Below are positions 1-8,642 of a stretch of DNA of 64,000 nucleotides, in pieces. A program made the translations under genes and the position numbers. Origin of the DNA: an uncultured Pirellulaceae bacterium (lineage in GTDB: Bacteria; Planctomycetota; Planctomycetia; Pirellulales; Pirellulaceae). The stretch spans positions 124,001-188,000 of the forward strand of contig CALKGE010000006.1 in assembly GCA_938084685.1 (NCBI GenBank), written 5' to 3'. Position 1 is the first letter of the stretch, and every line of letters starts with the position of its first letter. Below the pieces are notes generated by a model, which was not told the DNA's origin, searched no databases, and saw only the letters and a list, made by a program, of their open reading frames with translations.

Positions 1-1302
1 GGATTACGTCAGCAGGATCTTGCGCAAATGCCTCATTTGCAATCGCTGATTCAAGGCGGAGGAAACCAGCGACTGACAACCAGCTTTCCTGCGGTCACCT
101 GGCCAGCTCAGGCTACCATGCTCACAGGTAAACTTCCTCGCGAACATGGTGTGATTGCCAACGGTTTTTTTTGGCGGGATCAGCAGGAAGTGGAAATGTG
201 GACGGCCTGGAACGAAAAGATTGAAGCACCGCAAATCTGGGACCTGCTGCACGAGATCTCTCCCGAACTCAAATCACTCGCCTGGTTTCCCATGCTAAGC
301 AAGGGATGTGGTGCCGATTACATCTGCATGCCCAAACCGGTCCATAACCCGGACGGCTCGGAATCACTCTGGTGTTACACTCAACCACAATCGTATTACG
401 GGGACCTGCTGGAATCGATCGGCCATTTTCCACTGCAGCACTTCTGGGGCCCACTGTCGAATATCAAATCGTCTCAATGGATTATGGAAAGTGCGGTGAA
501 AGCGATCCATGACTTCCGACCCCATTTTTCCTACATCTACATTCCCCATCTCGACTATGCCGCTCAAAAGTCGGGCCCCGATAGCCCCGCTGCGCTGGAA
601 TCTGTCACGCAGCTGGACGAAGCACTGGGACAAATGGTCCAGGGCGTAGAAGCTGCCTTGGGATCAGAAAATGTTGTCTGGATTGTTACCAGTGAATACA
701 CCATCACTGAAGTCGACCATGTCATTTATCCCAACCGCGAACTCCGGAAAGCAGGGCTGCTGGAAGTGCATGTTCAGGACGACGGTGAACATCTCGACCT
801 GGATTCACCAGCCTGGGCACTTGCAGACCACCAATTTAGCCACATCTTTGTCAAAGACAGGTGTGAGCAGACGATCCAGAAAATCCGGGAACTGTTCAGT
901 GGTCAGGCTGGGATTGCTGAAGTGCTAACCGGAAATGAGCGAGATCGTTATGCGATGGATCACCAGCGGAGCGGAGATGTCATTCTGATCTCCACGTCGA
1001 ACAGCTGGCAGGCTTATTACTGGTGGCTGGACGACAGCCATGCCCCTGCCTTTGCCAGCACAGTCGACATCCATCGCAAACCGGGATTCGATCCAGTTGA
1101 ATTACACTTTGATATGGCGACCAAAAGTATTCCACTGGATGCAACTTTGATTAAAGGCTCACACGGTGCACCGGTGAGCGATGATTCGCAAATGGGCATC
1201 ATCGTTTCCAATTGCTCCGAGATCCTTGGAGGGCATGACTGGCTGGATACACAGTTGTGTGAGCATCTGGTGAGAGCGATCAGCACATCACAGGATGCCT
1301 GA
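1..1302 (+). CDS. Alkaline phosphatase superfamily (nucleotide pyrophosphatase/phosphodiesterase-like), 5' end missing
   Basis: The reading frame is open from base 1, and the residues before the first ATG (position 28) continue the family alignment, so the true start lies left of the window and probably only a short N-terminal piece is missing. The segment FPAVTWPAQATMLTG followed by REHGVIANG is the type I phosphodiesterase/nucleotide pyrophosphatase nucleophile region, with the Thr of AVTWPAQ as the likely nucleophile. HLDYAAQ, DHQFSH and KGSHG are candidate metal-site segments. The usual SDHGM block reads SEYTI, as in the bacterial subgroup with SEYGITPV. The C-terminal part (VDIHRKPGFDPVELHF, then PLDATLIKGSHG) recalls the phosphatase-like protein encoded in Ebo clusters; that link is from memory. 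Substrate unknown. No signal peptide can be judged because the N terminus is missing. Confidence 0.8.
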   Translation, partial: GLRQQDLAQMPHLQSLIQGGGNQRLTTSFPAVTWPAQATMLTGKLPREHGVIANGFFWRDQQEVEMWTAWNEKIEAPQIWDLLHEISPELKSLAWFPMLSKGCGADYICMPKPVHNPDGSESLWCYTQPQSYYGDLLESIGHFPLQHFWGPLSNIKSSQWIMESAVKAIHDFRPHFSYIYIPHLDYAAQKSGPDSPAALESVTQLDEALGQMVQGVEAALGSENVVWIVTSEYTITEVDHVIYPNRELRKAGLLEVHVQDDGEHLDLDSPAWALADHQFSHIFVKDRCEQTIQKIRELFSGQAGIAEVLTGNERDRYAMDHQRSGDVILISTSNSWQAYYWWLDDSHAPAFASTVDIHRKPGFDPVELHFDMATKSIPLDATLIKGSHGAPVSDDSQMGIIVSNCSEILGGHDWLDTQLCEHLVRAISTSQDA

Positions 1303-1379
1303 CACTCTACATTTTTGGATTATGATGTAATTGCCTCCATGAAATAACGGCAAGTGACTTCAAAAAATACCGTTCAACA

Positions 1380-1880
1380 ATGATGACAACCATTCCACCC
1401 CTCCGCATTGGACTCGGCCATGACACCCACCGCACAGGTGAAGGTGGACCGATGGTGCTGGGTGGAGTCAAGATTGACTGCGAGCTACACCTGATCGGTC
1501 ACAGTGATGCCGATGTATTGCTGCACGCGATCACCGATGCCATTTTGGGAGCAGCCTGTCTGGGAGACATCGGTACCCTGTTTCCGAATACGGCTGCTGA
1601 AAATCAGAATCGTTGCTCGCGGGAAATGCTCCGATTAGCCTACCACTCCGTCAGGGAAGCAGGCTGGAAAATCACCAATCTAGACTGTGTCATTTTTGCA
1701 ACTCAGCCTAAAATCAGTCCTTATCGGGACGCCATGGTTCAGTGCATCTGCCAAGAACTTGCACTGGAAGATGGTCAGGTCCATGTAAAAGGTAAGACAG
1801 GTGAAAACGTGGGACCGGTAGGTCGCGGAGAAGCCATCATGGCAGAATGCGTCGCCCTGTTACACCAGGCCGAAAGTTAA
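1380..1880 (+). CDS. ispF: 2-C-methyl-D-erythritol 2,4-cyclodiphosphate synthase
   Basis: This is the MEP-pathway enzyme that cyclises CDP-methylerythritol 2-phosphate to ME-2,4-cyclodiphosphate with release of CMP, in the cytoplasm. At 166 residues it has the usual family length. The family motif GHDTHR near the N terminus gives metal ligands D15 and H17, and HSDADVLLHAITDA supplies H49. Further conserved blocks are GDIGTLFP and KGKTGENVGPVGRGE near the C terminus. Two adjacent ATG codons (1380 and 1383) are possible starts. It lies 70 bp upstream of cysS on the same strand; no other MEP-pathway gene is in the window, so ispD is elsewhere or unfused. Confidence 0.96.
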   Translation: MMTTIPPLRIGLGHDTHRTGEGGPMVLGGVKIDCELHLIGHSDADVLLHAITDAILGAACLGDIGTLFPNTAAENQNRCSREMLRLAYHSVREAGWKITNLDCVIFATQPKISPYRDAMVQCICQELALEDGQVHVKGKTGENVGPVGRGEAIMAECVALLHQAES

Positions 1881-1950
1881 CGTTCCCTCCTGATGTCATT
1901 TTGACAAAGCTGCGAGGCACTCCAACCCAACAACGCTCAGGCAAGAATTG

Positions 1951-3486
1951 ATGATACGCGTATACAACACTCTGTCGAAACAAAAAGAAGAATTTCAGCC
2001 GCTGCAGGAAGGAAAAGTTGGAATCTACCTGTGTGGCCCCACGGTTTATGACAAGAGCCATATCGGGCACATGGTCGGCCCGATTATCTTTGACACGATC
2101 AAGCGCTATCTCAGCTACAGTGGCTATGAAGTCACCTGGGTCGTCAACATTACAGATGTCGATGACAAGCTCATTGTGAAATCACGTGAACGTAATCTTC
2201 CCATGGACGCCATTGCGGCAGAAATGACCGCAGACTACCTCGGCAATCTTGCCGCACTGGGCGTCGATCAGATTGACCATATGCCCAAGGCAACGGAGCA
2301 CATTGGTGACATCATTCAATTTACTCAGGACCTGATTGACAAAGGTTTTGCCTATGCCGTCGATGGCGATGTATTCTTCGACGTTGCCGCCGATCAGCAA
2401 TATGGCAAACTGAGCAATCGTAGCGCTGATACCGCTCAGGGGGAAGGAGGCGAAGCAGCATCACGTAAGAAATCCGCCAGCGACTTTGCACTCTGGAAAG
2501 CAGCCAAAGAAGGCGAACCAAGTTGGGACAGCCCCTGGGGAAAGGGCCGGCCGGGCTGGCACATTGAATGCTCTGCCATGAGTCGGGGAATCCTGGGGGA
2601 ATCTTTTGATATTCATGGAGGTGGACTGGACCTGGTATTTCCCCATCATGAAAACGAGCTGGCGCAAAGCGAATGCTGCCACGGTAAGCCGATGGTGAAG
2701 TACTGGATGCACAATGGTCTCATGCGAGCCGGAGGAGCATCCGGGAAAGTCGGTGGTCGCAGTGACCGCGACGGAGAAGAGACAGAAACTCAGGCAACAG
2801 TGGAAACAAAGATCAGTCGCAGTAAAGGAGCCGGAGGGCTGGCCGACCTGATTGAGACTCATGGAGGCGAGCGGATTCGCTTCTTCCTGCTTCGCACTCA
2901 TTATCGAAGCACCATCGTTTTCAGCGAAGAAGGATTGCAGGAAGCCGGTACAGCGTTGGAAAGTTTCTATCGATTGTTCGAGCGTTACCAACGCATTACA
3001 GGAAACAGTTTCTATGAGCTGACACCTGCAGTGCAACGACAAGCCATCGATTCCGACACACTTGAATGTGAGTTTTTACGAGAGATCGAAGCGCTTCGTT
3101 TGAGCTACCTTGGCCACATGGATGATGACTTCAATACCGGTGGCGCCACCAGCGACCTGTTTGATCTGGTTCGTTCCATTAACCGGTTTATCGATCAGCA
3201 CGACTTGGAACAGGGCGGAACTGTTGAACAGCAGGAGGCGCTGGACGCGGCCGTACAAACTCTACGAAATCTCAGTGCCATCCTGGGAATCTTCGTCACG
3301 CCACCTGCCAATGCCTGTGGTAACGATGAATTGACTGATCAGCTCATGGAGCTAATGATCGCACTGCGAGCGGAAGCGCGAGCCAGTAAGAACTTTGAAA
3401 TCGCCGATCGAATACGTGACGGACTGGCTGCAATCGGAATTACCATCGAAGACCGTAAAGATGGTACCGGCTGGCGATTAGGATAA
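1951..3486 (+). CDS. cysS: Cysteinyl-tRNA synthetase with altered KMSKS loop
   Basis: A class I aminoacyl-tRNA synthetase that charges tRNA-Cys. From the ATG at 1951 it is 511 residues; a TTG at 1948 would add one residue. The HIGH motif is at residues 37-40. Zinc ligands are predicted at C28, C207, H232 and E236 ([15 protein letters not shown] and PHHENE segments). The catalytic loop departs from the norm: where KMSKS is expected the protein reads KISRS (287-291), followed by [10 protein letters not shown] and preceded by an acidic/Gly-rich insertion of about 25 residues (roughly 262-286). The anticodon-binding C-terminal part is complete. I recall a similar [10 protein letters not shown] loop in other planctomycete CysS proteins, so this is probably lineage variation rather than decay. 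Confidence 0.95.
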   Translation: MIRVYNTLSKQKEEFQPLQEGKVGIYLCGPTVYDKSHIGHMVGPIIFDTIKRYLSYSGYEVTWVVNITDVDDKLIVKSRERNLPMDAIAAEMTADYLGNLAALGVDQIDHMPKATEHIGDIIQFTQDLIDKGFAYAVDGDVFFDVAADQQYGKLSNRSADTAQGEGGEAASRKKSASDFALWKAAKEGEPSWDSPWGKGRPGWHIECSAMSRGILGESFDIHGGGLDLVFPHHENELAQSECCHGKPMVKYWMHNGLMRAGGASGKVGGRSDRDGEETETQATVETKISRSKGAGGLADLIETHGGERIRFFLLRTHYRSTIVFSEEGLQEAGTALESFYRLFERYQRITGNSFYELTPAVQRQAIDSDTLECEFLREIEALRLSYLGHMDDDFNTGGATSDLFDLVRSINRFIDQHDLEQGGTVEQQEALDAAVQTLRNLSAILGIFVTPPANACGNDELTDQLMELMIALRAEARASKNFEIADRIRDGLAAIGITIEDRKDGTGWRLG

Positions 3487-3496
3487 GGTCTTCCGT

Positions 3497-4114
3497 CTAC
3501 CGGGAACTCTGATAAACGGCATTAATCAGGGATTCAAGATCCTTGAAAGTTTCGCCCGTGGCAATGGCGGCCTCCACCAGCTGTCGTGCATCCGATTCGG
3601 TATGCCCCAGATGGCGAAGTACTTCATAGGTTTGATCTACAATATCCGGTTCAATCTCGGCCGCTTGTGCAGTATCACGAGTTACCAGCAGGGCAAATTT
3701 TGCCATTTTCCGGCGTAACCGGGCGATGATGCGTTCTGACATTGCCGGACCGACTCCCGGTAGCGTGGTTAACCCTTTCACATCCTGGTCTTCAATGATT
3801 TGAGCAATTTCTCTGACCGGACGAACCATTGCCCGCAGTGCCTTCTTGACTCCCACACCATCGACACTGCAAAAGAGTTCAAAGAATTCAAGTTCAGTCT
3901 TGTTAAGGAAGCCAACCATGCGGGGCGTCATTTTTCCCTGCGGGTTTCCGTCCAGATAAAAGACGGTATGCAATCCAACATCTTCACCGGACAAAGGTTG
4001 AAGATTACGCCTCACAAAATCGGGCACCAACACTTCGAATTGAAATGCACCAACTTCGATAATCACAGACTCTTCATAGACTTCCAGAAGTCTTCCAGTG
4101 AGAAACTTGATCAT
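3497..4114 (-). CDS. ruvA: Holliday junction branch migration protein RuvA
   Basis: RuvA tetramers bind the four-way junction and hold it square while RuvB motors pump DNA through. The 205-residue product has the N-terminal OB-fold ([12 protein letters not shown] start), the central helix-hairpin-helix region ([23 protein letters not shown], around residues 115-137), and a C-terminal RuvB-contact domain ([21 protein letters not shown]). It is the second gene of a minus-strand ruvC-ruvA pair, 38 bp after ruvC. The 3' end converges with cysS, the two stop codons being about 10 bp apart. Confidence 0.95.
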   Translation of the reverse strand: MIKFLTGRLLEVYEESVIIEVGAFQFEVLVPDFVRRNLQPLSGEDVGLHTVFYLDGNPQGKMTPRMVGFLNKTELEFFELFCSVDGVGVKKALRAMVRPVREIAQIIEDQDVKGLTTLPGVGPAMSERIIARLRRKMAKFALLVTRDTAQAAEIEPDIVDQTYEVLRHLGHTESDARQLVEAAIATGETFKDLESLINAVYQSSR

Positions 4115-4152
4115 GGATTTACAAACTCGCTTTGTGCAAGGAACATTTCGTA

Positions 4153-4656
4153 TTAAAATTCTTTACCCAGATACGCATGGCAGAGGGCAATCGCCAATGC
4201 ATCCGCAACATCATTGGGCTCCGGCGGACTGGCTAAATTGAACTCCCGACAAATTGCCGCCTGCATTTGCTCTTTGGACGCCCGACCATTTCCTGTAAGC
4301 ACTTTTTTAATCTTGGTCGACGCGTAATGGGAGATCGGAATATCGTGTTGTGATGCCGCCAGGCAAATGACTCCTCGCGCATGCCCCATAATGATCGATG
4401 TCATGGGATGGGCATAGTGCGAATAGAGCTTTTCGATAGCCATTTGATCAGGATTAATAGACGTGATCAGTTCTTTCACTCCATCGTATATATTCTGAAC
4501 CTTCCCAGGAAGTTCGGCCTTGCCGCCTCGAATAACTCCGGCTTCGACAATTTCGAGTTTGTTGGCCCGCTGCTCCAGAACTCCATATCCTGTGACATTA
4601 ACCCCAGGGTCAATTCCCAGAATGCGTCGGGACTGGATCAGGGACTGGTCAATCAT
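4153..4656 (-). CDS. ruvC: Holliday junction resolvase RuvC
   Basis: RuvC is the dimeric Mg2+-dependent endonuclease that cuts Holliday junctions held by RuvAB. The 167-residue product carries all four acidic catalytic residues at the expected spacing: D16 in GIDPG, E75 in IEKLY, and D149 and D152 in NDVADALA. About nine residues precede the usual family start. It is the first gene of ruvC-ruvA and diverges from ruvB, with about 160 bp between the two starts, so the three resolvasome subunits are produced from two opposite transcripts. Confidence 0.96.
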   Translation of the reverse strand: MIDQSLIQSRRILGIDPGVNVTGYGVLEQRANKLEIVEAGVIRGGKAELPGKVQNIYDGVKELITSINPDQMAIEKLYSHYAHPMTSIIMGHARGVICLAASQHDIPISHYASTKIKKVLTGNGRASKEQMQAAICREFNLASPPEPNDVADALAIALCHAYLGKEF

Positions 4657-4763
4657 GATATGAGTTGCCGAGTGGATGGACAGGAAACAGATGCATCTGA
4701 GAATACGCCAAGAGAGGGTCCTACGAGAATACCGATCTTGGATTTGGCACCAAATCGTTATGT

Positions 4764-4790
4764 TTGCACAGGTCGCATTTTTGCTATACT
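4764..4790 (+). promoter_or_regulatory. Predicted sigma-70 promoter for ruvB
   Basis: A TTGCAC -35-like box (4764-4769) and a TATACT -10 box (4785-4790) are separated by 15 bp, and the -10 carries an extended TGC just upstream (4782-4784). The predicted transcription start lies 20-35 bases ahead of the ruvB start, giving a short leader. The box fits best as an extended -10 promoter because the spacer is shorter than the optimum. Confidence 0.55.
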
Positions 4791-4830
4791 TTCCTCACAC
4801 AGATCTTGCTTAGCACGGATGGCTTGGTTC

Positions 4831-5895
4831 ATGAACCGGGAAAAAATACTCGGACCTTTAGATACAACACAAGATTACGACCGCTCGTTACGTCCCAAAA
4901 GAATGGACGAAATGGTTGGACAGCGGGAAGTGTACGAACGTCTGATGATTGCCGTCGATGCAGCTAAGAAGCGGGAAGAACCGTTGGGTCACATCCTCTT
5001 CGATGGCCCTCCCGGTCTGGGAAAGACCACGTTCGCCACCTGTATCCCTCGGGAACTGGGCGTTCCCATTGAGATGGCCACCGGAGCGGCTCTGCGGGCT
5101 CCCAAAGATTTGCTCCCCTACCTCACCAATTTGCAGGAAAACTCTGTCCTCTTTATCGATGAAATCCATCGTATTCCCACGGCAGTTGAAGAATACCTTT
5201 ACACTGCCATGGAAGATTTCCGGATTGACTTGATTCTTGGTGAAGGAGTGAATGCTCGAACTTTAAACATGACACTCAAGCCATTCACGCTTATCGGAGC
5301 CACCACACGGGCCGGGATGCTGACCGGCCCACTACGTGATCGATTTCAGTTGCGTGAACACCTCAACTTTTATACCGACGAAGAACTTACGGAAATCGTA
5401 GTGCGAAATGCCGCCAAACTGGATATGGACATCGATAACGAGTCGGCAATGGAAATCGCGCGACGCAGTCGTAGTACTCCTCGTATTGCCAATAACCGTT
5501 TGCGTTGTGTTCGTGACTATGCGACAGCCAAAGCAGATGGAATGATCAATCCGGAAATCACTCGGCAAGCACTCGACATGTGGGAAGTCGACACCTTGGG
5601 ACTGGATCGGCTGGATCGTAAATACCTGGAGACGATTGCCCGAGTATTTATGGGAGGGCCAGCTGGAATCGAGGCAATTGGACATACGATGAACGTTGCT
5701 CTGGACACACTGACCGACGAAGTCGAACCCTTTTTACTCAGATCTGAACTGGTCGTCCGCACGCCACGTGGGCGAATGGTCACTCAAAAAGGTCTGGACC
5801 ATCTGGGGATCAGCAATCTGCCGCCTGTGGAGACTTCTGGCGACCTGTTTGGCGGCGAACATACCGATTCTGAACCTGCTGCCAATGAGGACTGA
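4831..5895 (+). CDS. ruvB: Holliday junction ATP-dependent DNA helicase RuvB
   Basis: RuvB is the hexameric AAA+ motor of branch migration. From the ATG at 4831 it is 354 residues; an in-frame ATG at 4819 would add four. The open frame continues further upstream, antisense to ruvC, but those residues match nothing and lie before the predicted promoter. Walker A is GPPGLGKTT (59-67) and Walker B is LFIDEIHR (around 107-114). Sensor 1 lies in IGATTRAGMLTGPLRDRF. The sensor 2 segment is RSTPRIANNRLRCVRDYA, and the C-terminal winged helix includes FMGGPAGIEAIGHT and RTPRGRMVTQKG. It has its own promoter-like sequence and diverges from ruvCA. Confidence 0.96.
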   Translation: MNREKILGPLDTTQDYDRSLRPKRMDEMVGQREVYERLMIAVDAAKKREEPLGHILFDGPPGLGKTTFATCIPRELGVPIEMATGAALRAPKDLLPYLTNLQENSVLFIDEIHRIPTAVEEYLYTAMEDFRIDLILGEGVNARTLNMTLKPFTLIGATTRAGMLTGPLRDRFQLREHLNFYTDEELTEIVVRNAAKLDMDIDNESAMEIARRSRSTPRIANNRLRCVRDYATAKADGMINPEITRQALDMWEVDTLGLDRLDRKYLETIARVFMGGPAGIEAIGHTMNVALDTLTDEVEPFLLRSELVVRTPRGRMVTQKGLDHLGISNLPPVETSGDLFGGEHTDSEPAANED

Positions 5896-5900
5896 TTCAC

Positions 5901-5927
5901 CGTACGAATCGTACGAAGCGTACGAAT
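5901..5927. repeat. Three tandem copies of a 9-bp repeat
   Basis: The unit CGTACGAAt/g occurs three times head to tail immediately after the ruvB stop codon (5901-5909, 5910-5918, 5919-5927). Each copy contains the palindrome CGTACG. No function is evident. It could be slippage-derived or a binding site array. Confidence 0.7.
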
Positions 5928-6022
5928 CCGGGCAAAGGCTCCCGACCTCAAAAGCTCGTTTCAGAGAAGACGGACGCCTGAAGAACCGGTAAAACTTGCA
6001 ACAATTGCCCCGATTTATCCGG

Positions 6023-6051
6023 TTGACAGCTTCCAGAAGCAGTTTTAGGAT
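6023..6051 (+). promoter_or_regulatory. Predicted sigma-70 promoter for rpmF
   Basis: A perfect TTGACA box (6023-6028) is followed after 17 bp by TAGGAT (6046-6051, four of six consensus bases). It would leave a leader of roughly 120 bases before rpmF. Within that leader the short sequence CTGGTTGC occurs twice. Confidence 0.5.
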
Positions 6052-6176
6052 TAGTTCTTTACTCAGGGTCTCTGGTTGCCGACAGTATTACAATCAACAC
6101 TACTGTAAGGTCTATCAGAGAGTTTCTGGTTGCAAAATCAACGGTCTGTAATTTATTTATTGCGTCAGGTGTCAAG

Positions 6177-6365
6177 ATGGCGGTACCAAAACGAAAACAC
6201 TCCAACTCACGCTCAAACAAGCGACGAAGTCATGACTCCTTAACGGCTCGTCAGCTGAGCGCTTGCAAGGGTTGTGGTCGCCCACTACCTTCGCATACCG
6301 TATGCCCTCAGTGCGGCACCTACCTTGAAAAAGGTCGAAAATTCTCTGCGCATGCTGACGAATAG
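6177..6365 (+). CDS. rpmF: 50S ribosomal protein L32
   Basis: A 62-residue protein beginning MAVPKRKHSNSRSNKRR, the classic bL32 N terminus. It has a zinc-ribbon-like pair CKGCG and CPQCG, so this is the cysteine-containing (C+) form of L32. In many bacteria rpmF is followed by plsX and the fab genes; here it is followed by fabD after 232 bp, with a hairpin and T-tract between them that would separate or attenuate the two transcripts. Confidence 0.95.
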   Translation: MAVPKRKHSNSRSNKRRSHDSLTARQLSACKGCGRPLPSHTVCPQCGTYLEKGRKFSAHADE

Positions 6366-6470
6366 CTGACGAATAAAAGTGTGGCTTGGGATACCAGGCC
6401 AATCGGTCAACATCGAGATTCAGAATTTCTCCATGCAACGATGCAGTGAGAGACAAGAAGACACATCAAC

Positions 6471-6548
6471 CCTGATCTGCCCCTTGCCAGTCGAATTGTC
6501 CTCAGCACAAATCGACTCGGTGATCTCTGTCGCAGATCAGGTTTTTTT
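6471..6548 (+). terminator. Rho-independent terminator or attenuator between rpmF and fabD
   Basis: A perfect 10-bp stem (6471-6480 pairing with 6532-6541) is followed directly by seven T residues (6542-6548). Inside the long loop there is a second stem, AGTCGA (6489-6494) with TCGACT (6512-6517). The bipartite structure is larger than a simple terminator. It could end the rpmF transcript or attenuate read-through into fabD, whose start lies 50 bases downstream. Confidence 0.7.
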
Positions 6549-6553
6549 ATGAT

Positions 6554-6562
6554 TGCTAAAAT
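6554..6562 (+). promoter_or_regulatory. Predicted extended -10 promoter for fabD
   Basis: TGCTAAAAT fits an extended -10 element (TGn plus a five-of-six -10 box). It lies just after the terminator-like hairpin and 36 bases before the fabD ATG. No -35 box is recognisable, because the expected position falls inside the hairpin arm. The same TGCTAnAnT pattern recurs ahead of ruvB, the 17951 TPR gene and the 63523 gene. Confidence 0.4.
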
Positions 6563-6597
6563 AACTTTACCGATTCCTACATAGAGTTACATATCTC

Positions 6598-7509
6598 ATG
6601 AGTAACGTCGCATTTCTTTTCCCTGGACAGGGAGCCCAGGCAGTCGGCATGGCCGGAGAACTTGTTGCCAACGTTCCAGCCGCCAAAGCACTTTTTGATC
6701 AGGCCAGTGAAATACTCGGATATGATCTTGCCAAGTTGTGTCTTTCCGGACCGGCTGAAAAGCTGAATACCACTGATCACAGTCAGCCGGCAATTTTCGT
6801 AGCCAGTCTGGCTGCTTTGGAAGCTCTGAAGCAGGAAAACAGTGACCTGGTCGAAACCTGTCGTGCCACGGCGGGCCTGAGTCTGGGAGAATACACTGCG
6901 CTGGTATTTGCCGGCGTCATGTCATTTGAAGATGGTCTCCGCGTTGTGCAGGAACGTGGCCTGGCGATGCAGGCTGCTGCCGAACTGACCGAAAGTGGAA
7001 TGGTCAGTGTTGTGGGGCTGGACACCGAACAGGTTGAAACGCTGGTTAATCAAGTGCGTCAGGAAGACGAAATTCTGCAGCTGGCCAATTACCTCTGCCC
7101 AGGCAATATCGTGGTTTCGGGGCATACTGCTGCCTGTAACAGGCTGGAGGAACCGGCCAATGAAGCTGGTGCTCGAATGGTCATGCCGCTAACCGTGGCC
7201 GGCGCCTTTCACACTCCGCTCATGCAACCCGCAGTGGCAAGGCTCACAGCTGTCCTGGAAAATATCCCTCTGCAATCCCCTCGTATTCCAGTCATTTCCA
7301 ATGTAGACGCAGACACTCACAGTGACCCGGAAGAGATTCGGCAGCTACTGGTTCAGCAAGTGGTTTCTCCGGTTCGCTGGGACGACTCCATCAACAGATT
7401 ACTTGCTGATGGAATCGACCAGTTTTATGAAATCGGACCGGGCCGTGTACTTCGTGGCCTGCTCAAACGCATCGCAAGCAAGGTTCCCTGCGAGAATATT
7501 TCCTGTTAA
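6598..7509 (+). CDS. fabD: Malonyl-CoA:ACP transacylase
   Basis: FabD moves malonyl groups from CoA to acyl carrier protein and feeds chain elongation. The 303-residue product begins with the family signature FLFPGQGAQAVGM. The nucleophile is S95 in GLSLGEY; the usual GHSLGE has Leu in place of His at that spot, a common variation. R120 in VQERG and H205 in AGAFHTPLM complete the active site. It opens the fabD-fabG-acpP-fabF cluster, and no fabH or plsX precedes it. Confidence 0.95.
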   Translation: MSNVAFLFPGQGAQAVGMAGELVANVPAAKALFDQASEILGYDLAKLCLSGPAEKLNTTDHSQPAIFVASLAALEALKQENSDLVETCRATAGLSLGEYTALVFAGVMSFEDGLRVVQERGLAMQAAAELTESGMVSVVGLDTEQVETLVNQVRQEDEILQLANYLCPGNIVVSGHTAACNRLEEPANEAGARMVMPLTVAGAFHTPLMQPAVARLTAVLENIPLQSPRIPVISNVDADTHSDPEEIRQLLVQQVVSPVRWDDSINRLLADGIDQFYEIGPGRVLRGLLKRIASKVPCENISC

Positions 7510-7639
7510 CCACAGGTGTTAACAGGCAGGGGGTGGGAGTAGCTGTTGTTTCACGCCTCTGCATCAGATTAGAATTACGTTCAATCGATCACATCACCGT
7601 CGACAGCCCAGAGTGAGAATTCATAGGAAAAAAGAGTAT

Positions 7640-8410
7640 ATGACAGAAGATACAACCAATCTGGTCAACGTTGACCTTTCCGGGCAGGTAGCCATTGTGA
7701 CCGGCGCATCTCAAGGCATTGGGAAAGCATGCGCTCTGGATTTAGCTCGCAACGGAGCTCGTGTAGCCTGCCTGGCAAGAAATGCTGAGAAGCTGGCAGC
7801 CACCGTCGGCGAAATTGAAGCAGCTGGCGGACAAGCGGCCGCTTTTGCCTGCAATGTAACCGATCGCGAAAGTGTGGATCAGGTTGTCGACCAGATCGCT
7901 GACGAGTGGGGACGAATTGATATTCTGGTAAATAACGCCGGTATCACTCGTGACACCCTGCTTCCTCGGATGTCCGACGAAGAATTTGATGACGTGATCA
8001 ATACTAATCTTCGAGGTGCGTTTTTGTTCATGCGCGCGGTATCGAAACACATGATGTCCGCTCGTTATGGACGAATCATCAACATGTCGAGTGTTTCCGG
8101 AATACAGGGAAATGCCGGACAAACGAATTACTCGGCATCCAAGGCCGGACTGATTGGTATGACACGAAGTTTTAGCCGGGAGATCTCCCGTCGAAACGTC
8201 ACCGTAAACTGTGTGGCTCCAGGTTTCATCGTTACCGAGATGACAGCTGTACTGAGCGAAGACATCCTTAAGCAGGCCAAAGCAGGAATTCCGGCTCGGA
8301 AATTGGGCCAGGTAGCCGACGTCGCTGCCTGTGTTACTTTTCTGGCCAGTGGTGCGGCCTCCTATATTACAGGACAGACCCTCACCGTCGATGGCGGAAT
8401 GACCGGGTAA
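7640..8410 (+). CDS. fabG: 3-oxoacyl-ACP reductase
   Basis: The NADPH-dependent first reductive step of fatty acid elongation. It is a 256-residue SDR from the ATG at 7640, with an AGGAAA-rich stretch upstream; a GTG at 7613 in frame would add nine basic residues. The Rossmann motif is TGASQGIG (21-28) and NNAG is at 98-101. The catalytic S151, Y164 and K168 have the E. coli FabG spacing. The C-terminal PG...VTEM and SYITGQTLTVDGGM blocks are typical. It lies 130 bp after fabD. Confidence 0.95.
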   Translation: MTEDTTNLVNVDLSGQVAIVTGASQGIGKACALDLARNGARVACLARNAEKLAATVGEIEAAGGQAAAFACNVTDRESVDQVVDQIADEWGRIDILVNNAGITRDTLLPRMSDEEFDDVINTNLRGAFLFMRAVSKHMMSARYGRIINMSSVSGIQGNAGQTNYSASKAGLIGMTRSFSREISRRNVTVNCVAPGFIVTEMTAVLSEDILKQAKAGIPARKLGQVADVAACVTFLASGAASYITGQTLTVDGGMTG

Positions 8411-8504
8411 CAAAGGCGGTCACCCTCCTGTGTAATCAAAACAAATAGAACCCAGAGAACTTTCGAACAACCTTCAGAACACGAGAATTACCTCGCCTCT
8501 TACC

Positions 8505-8534
8505 TTGACCACCAGGGGCGAATTATTCTATTCT
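8505..8534 (+). promoter_or_regulatory. Candidate promoter for acpP
   Basis: TTGACC (8505-8510) and TATTCT (8529-8534) are 18 bp apart, in the 232-bp gap between fabG and acpP. A separate promoter would suit acpP, which is needed in large amounts. The leader would be about 100 bases. The call rests on box matches only. Confidence 0.4.
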
Positions 8535-8642
8535 GATAGTCCTGAATACAGATTAAATCCGCGTGCGTGATGTGCATGTCATGAATGGCGGCGGACGCCT
8601 CATGATCACTCACCCGCATACAAAACTACGAGGAGACCTCTT

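Noticed and set aside
2461..3042. 193-residue frame on the minus strand
   Set aside because: It is the antisense shadow of cysS, with no ribosome site and no recognisable product.
4381..4818. N-terminal extension of ruvB (open frame from 4381)
   Set aside because: It is antisense to ruvC, has no similarity to RuvB and lies before the predicted promoter at 4764-4790.
7742..8413. 223-residue frame on the minus strand
   Set aside because: Antisense to fabG over its whole length; composition and lack of family match mark it as a shadow.
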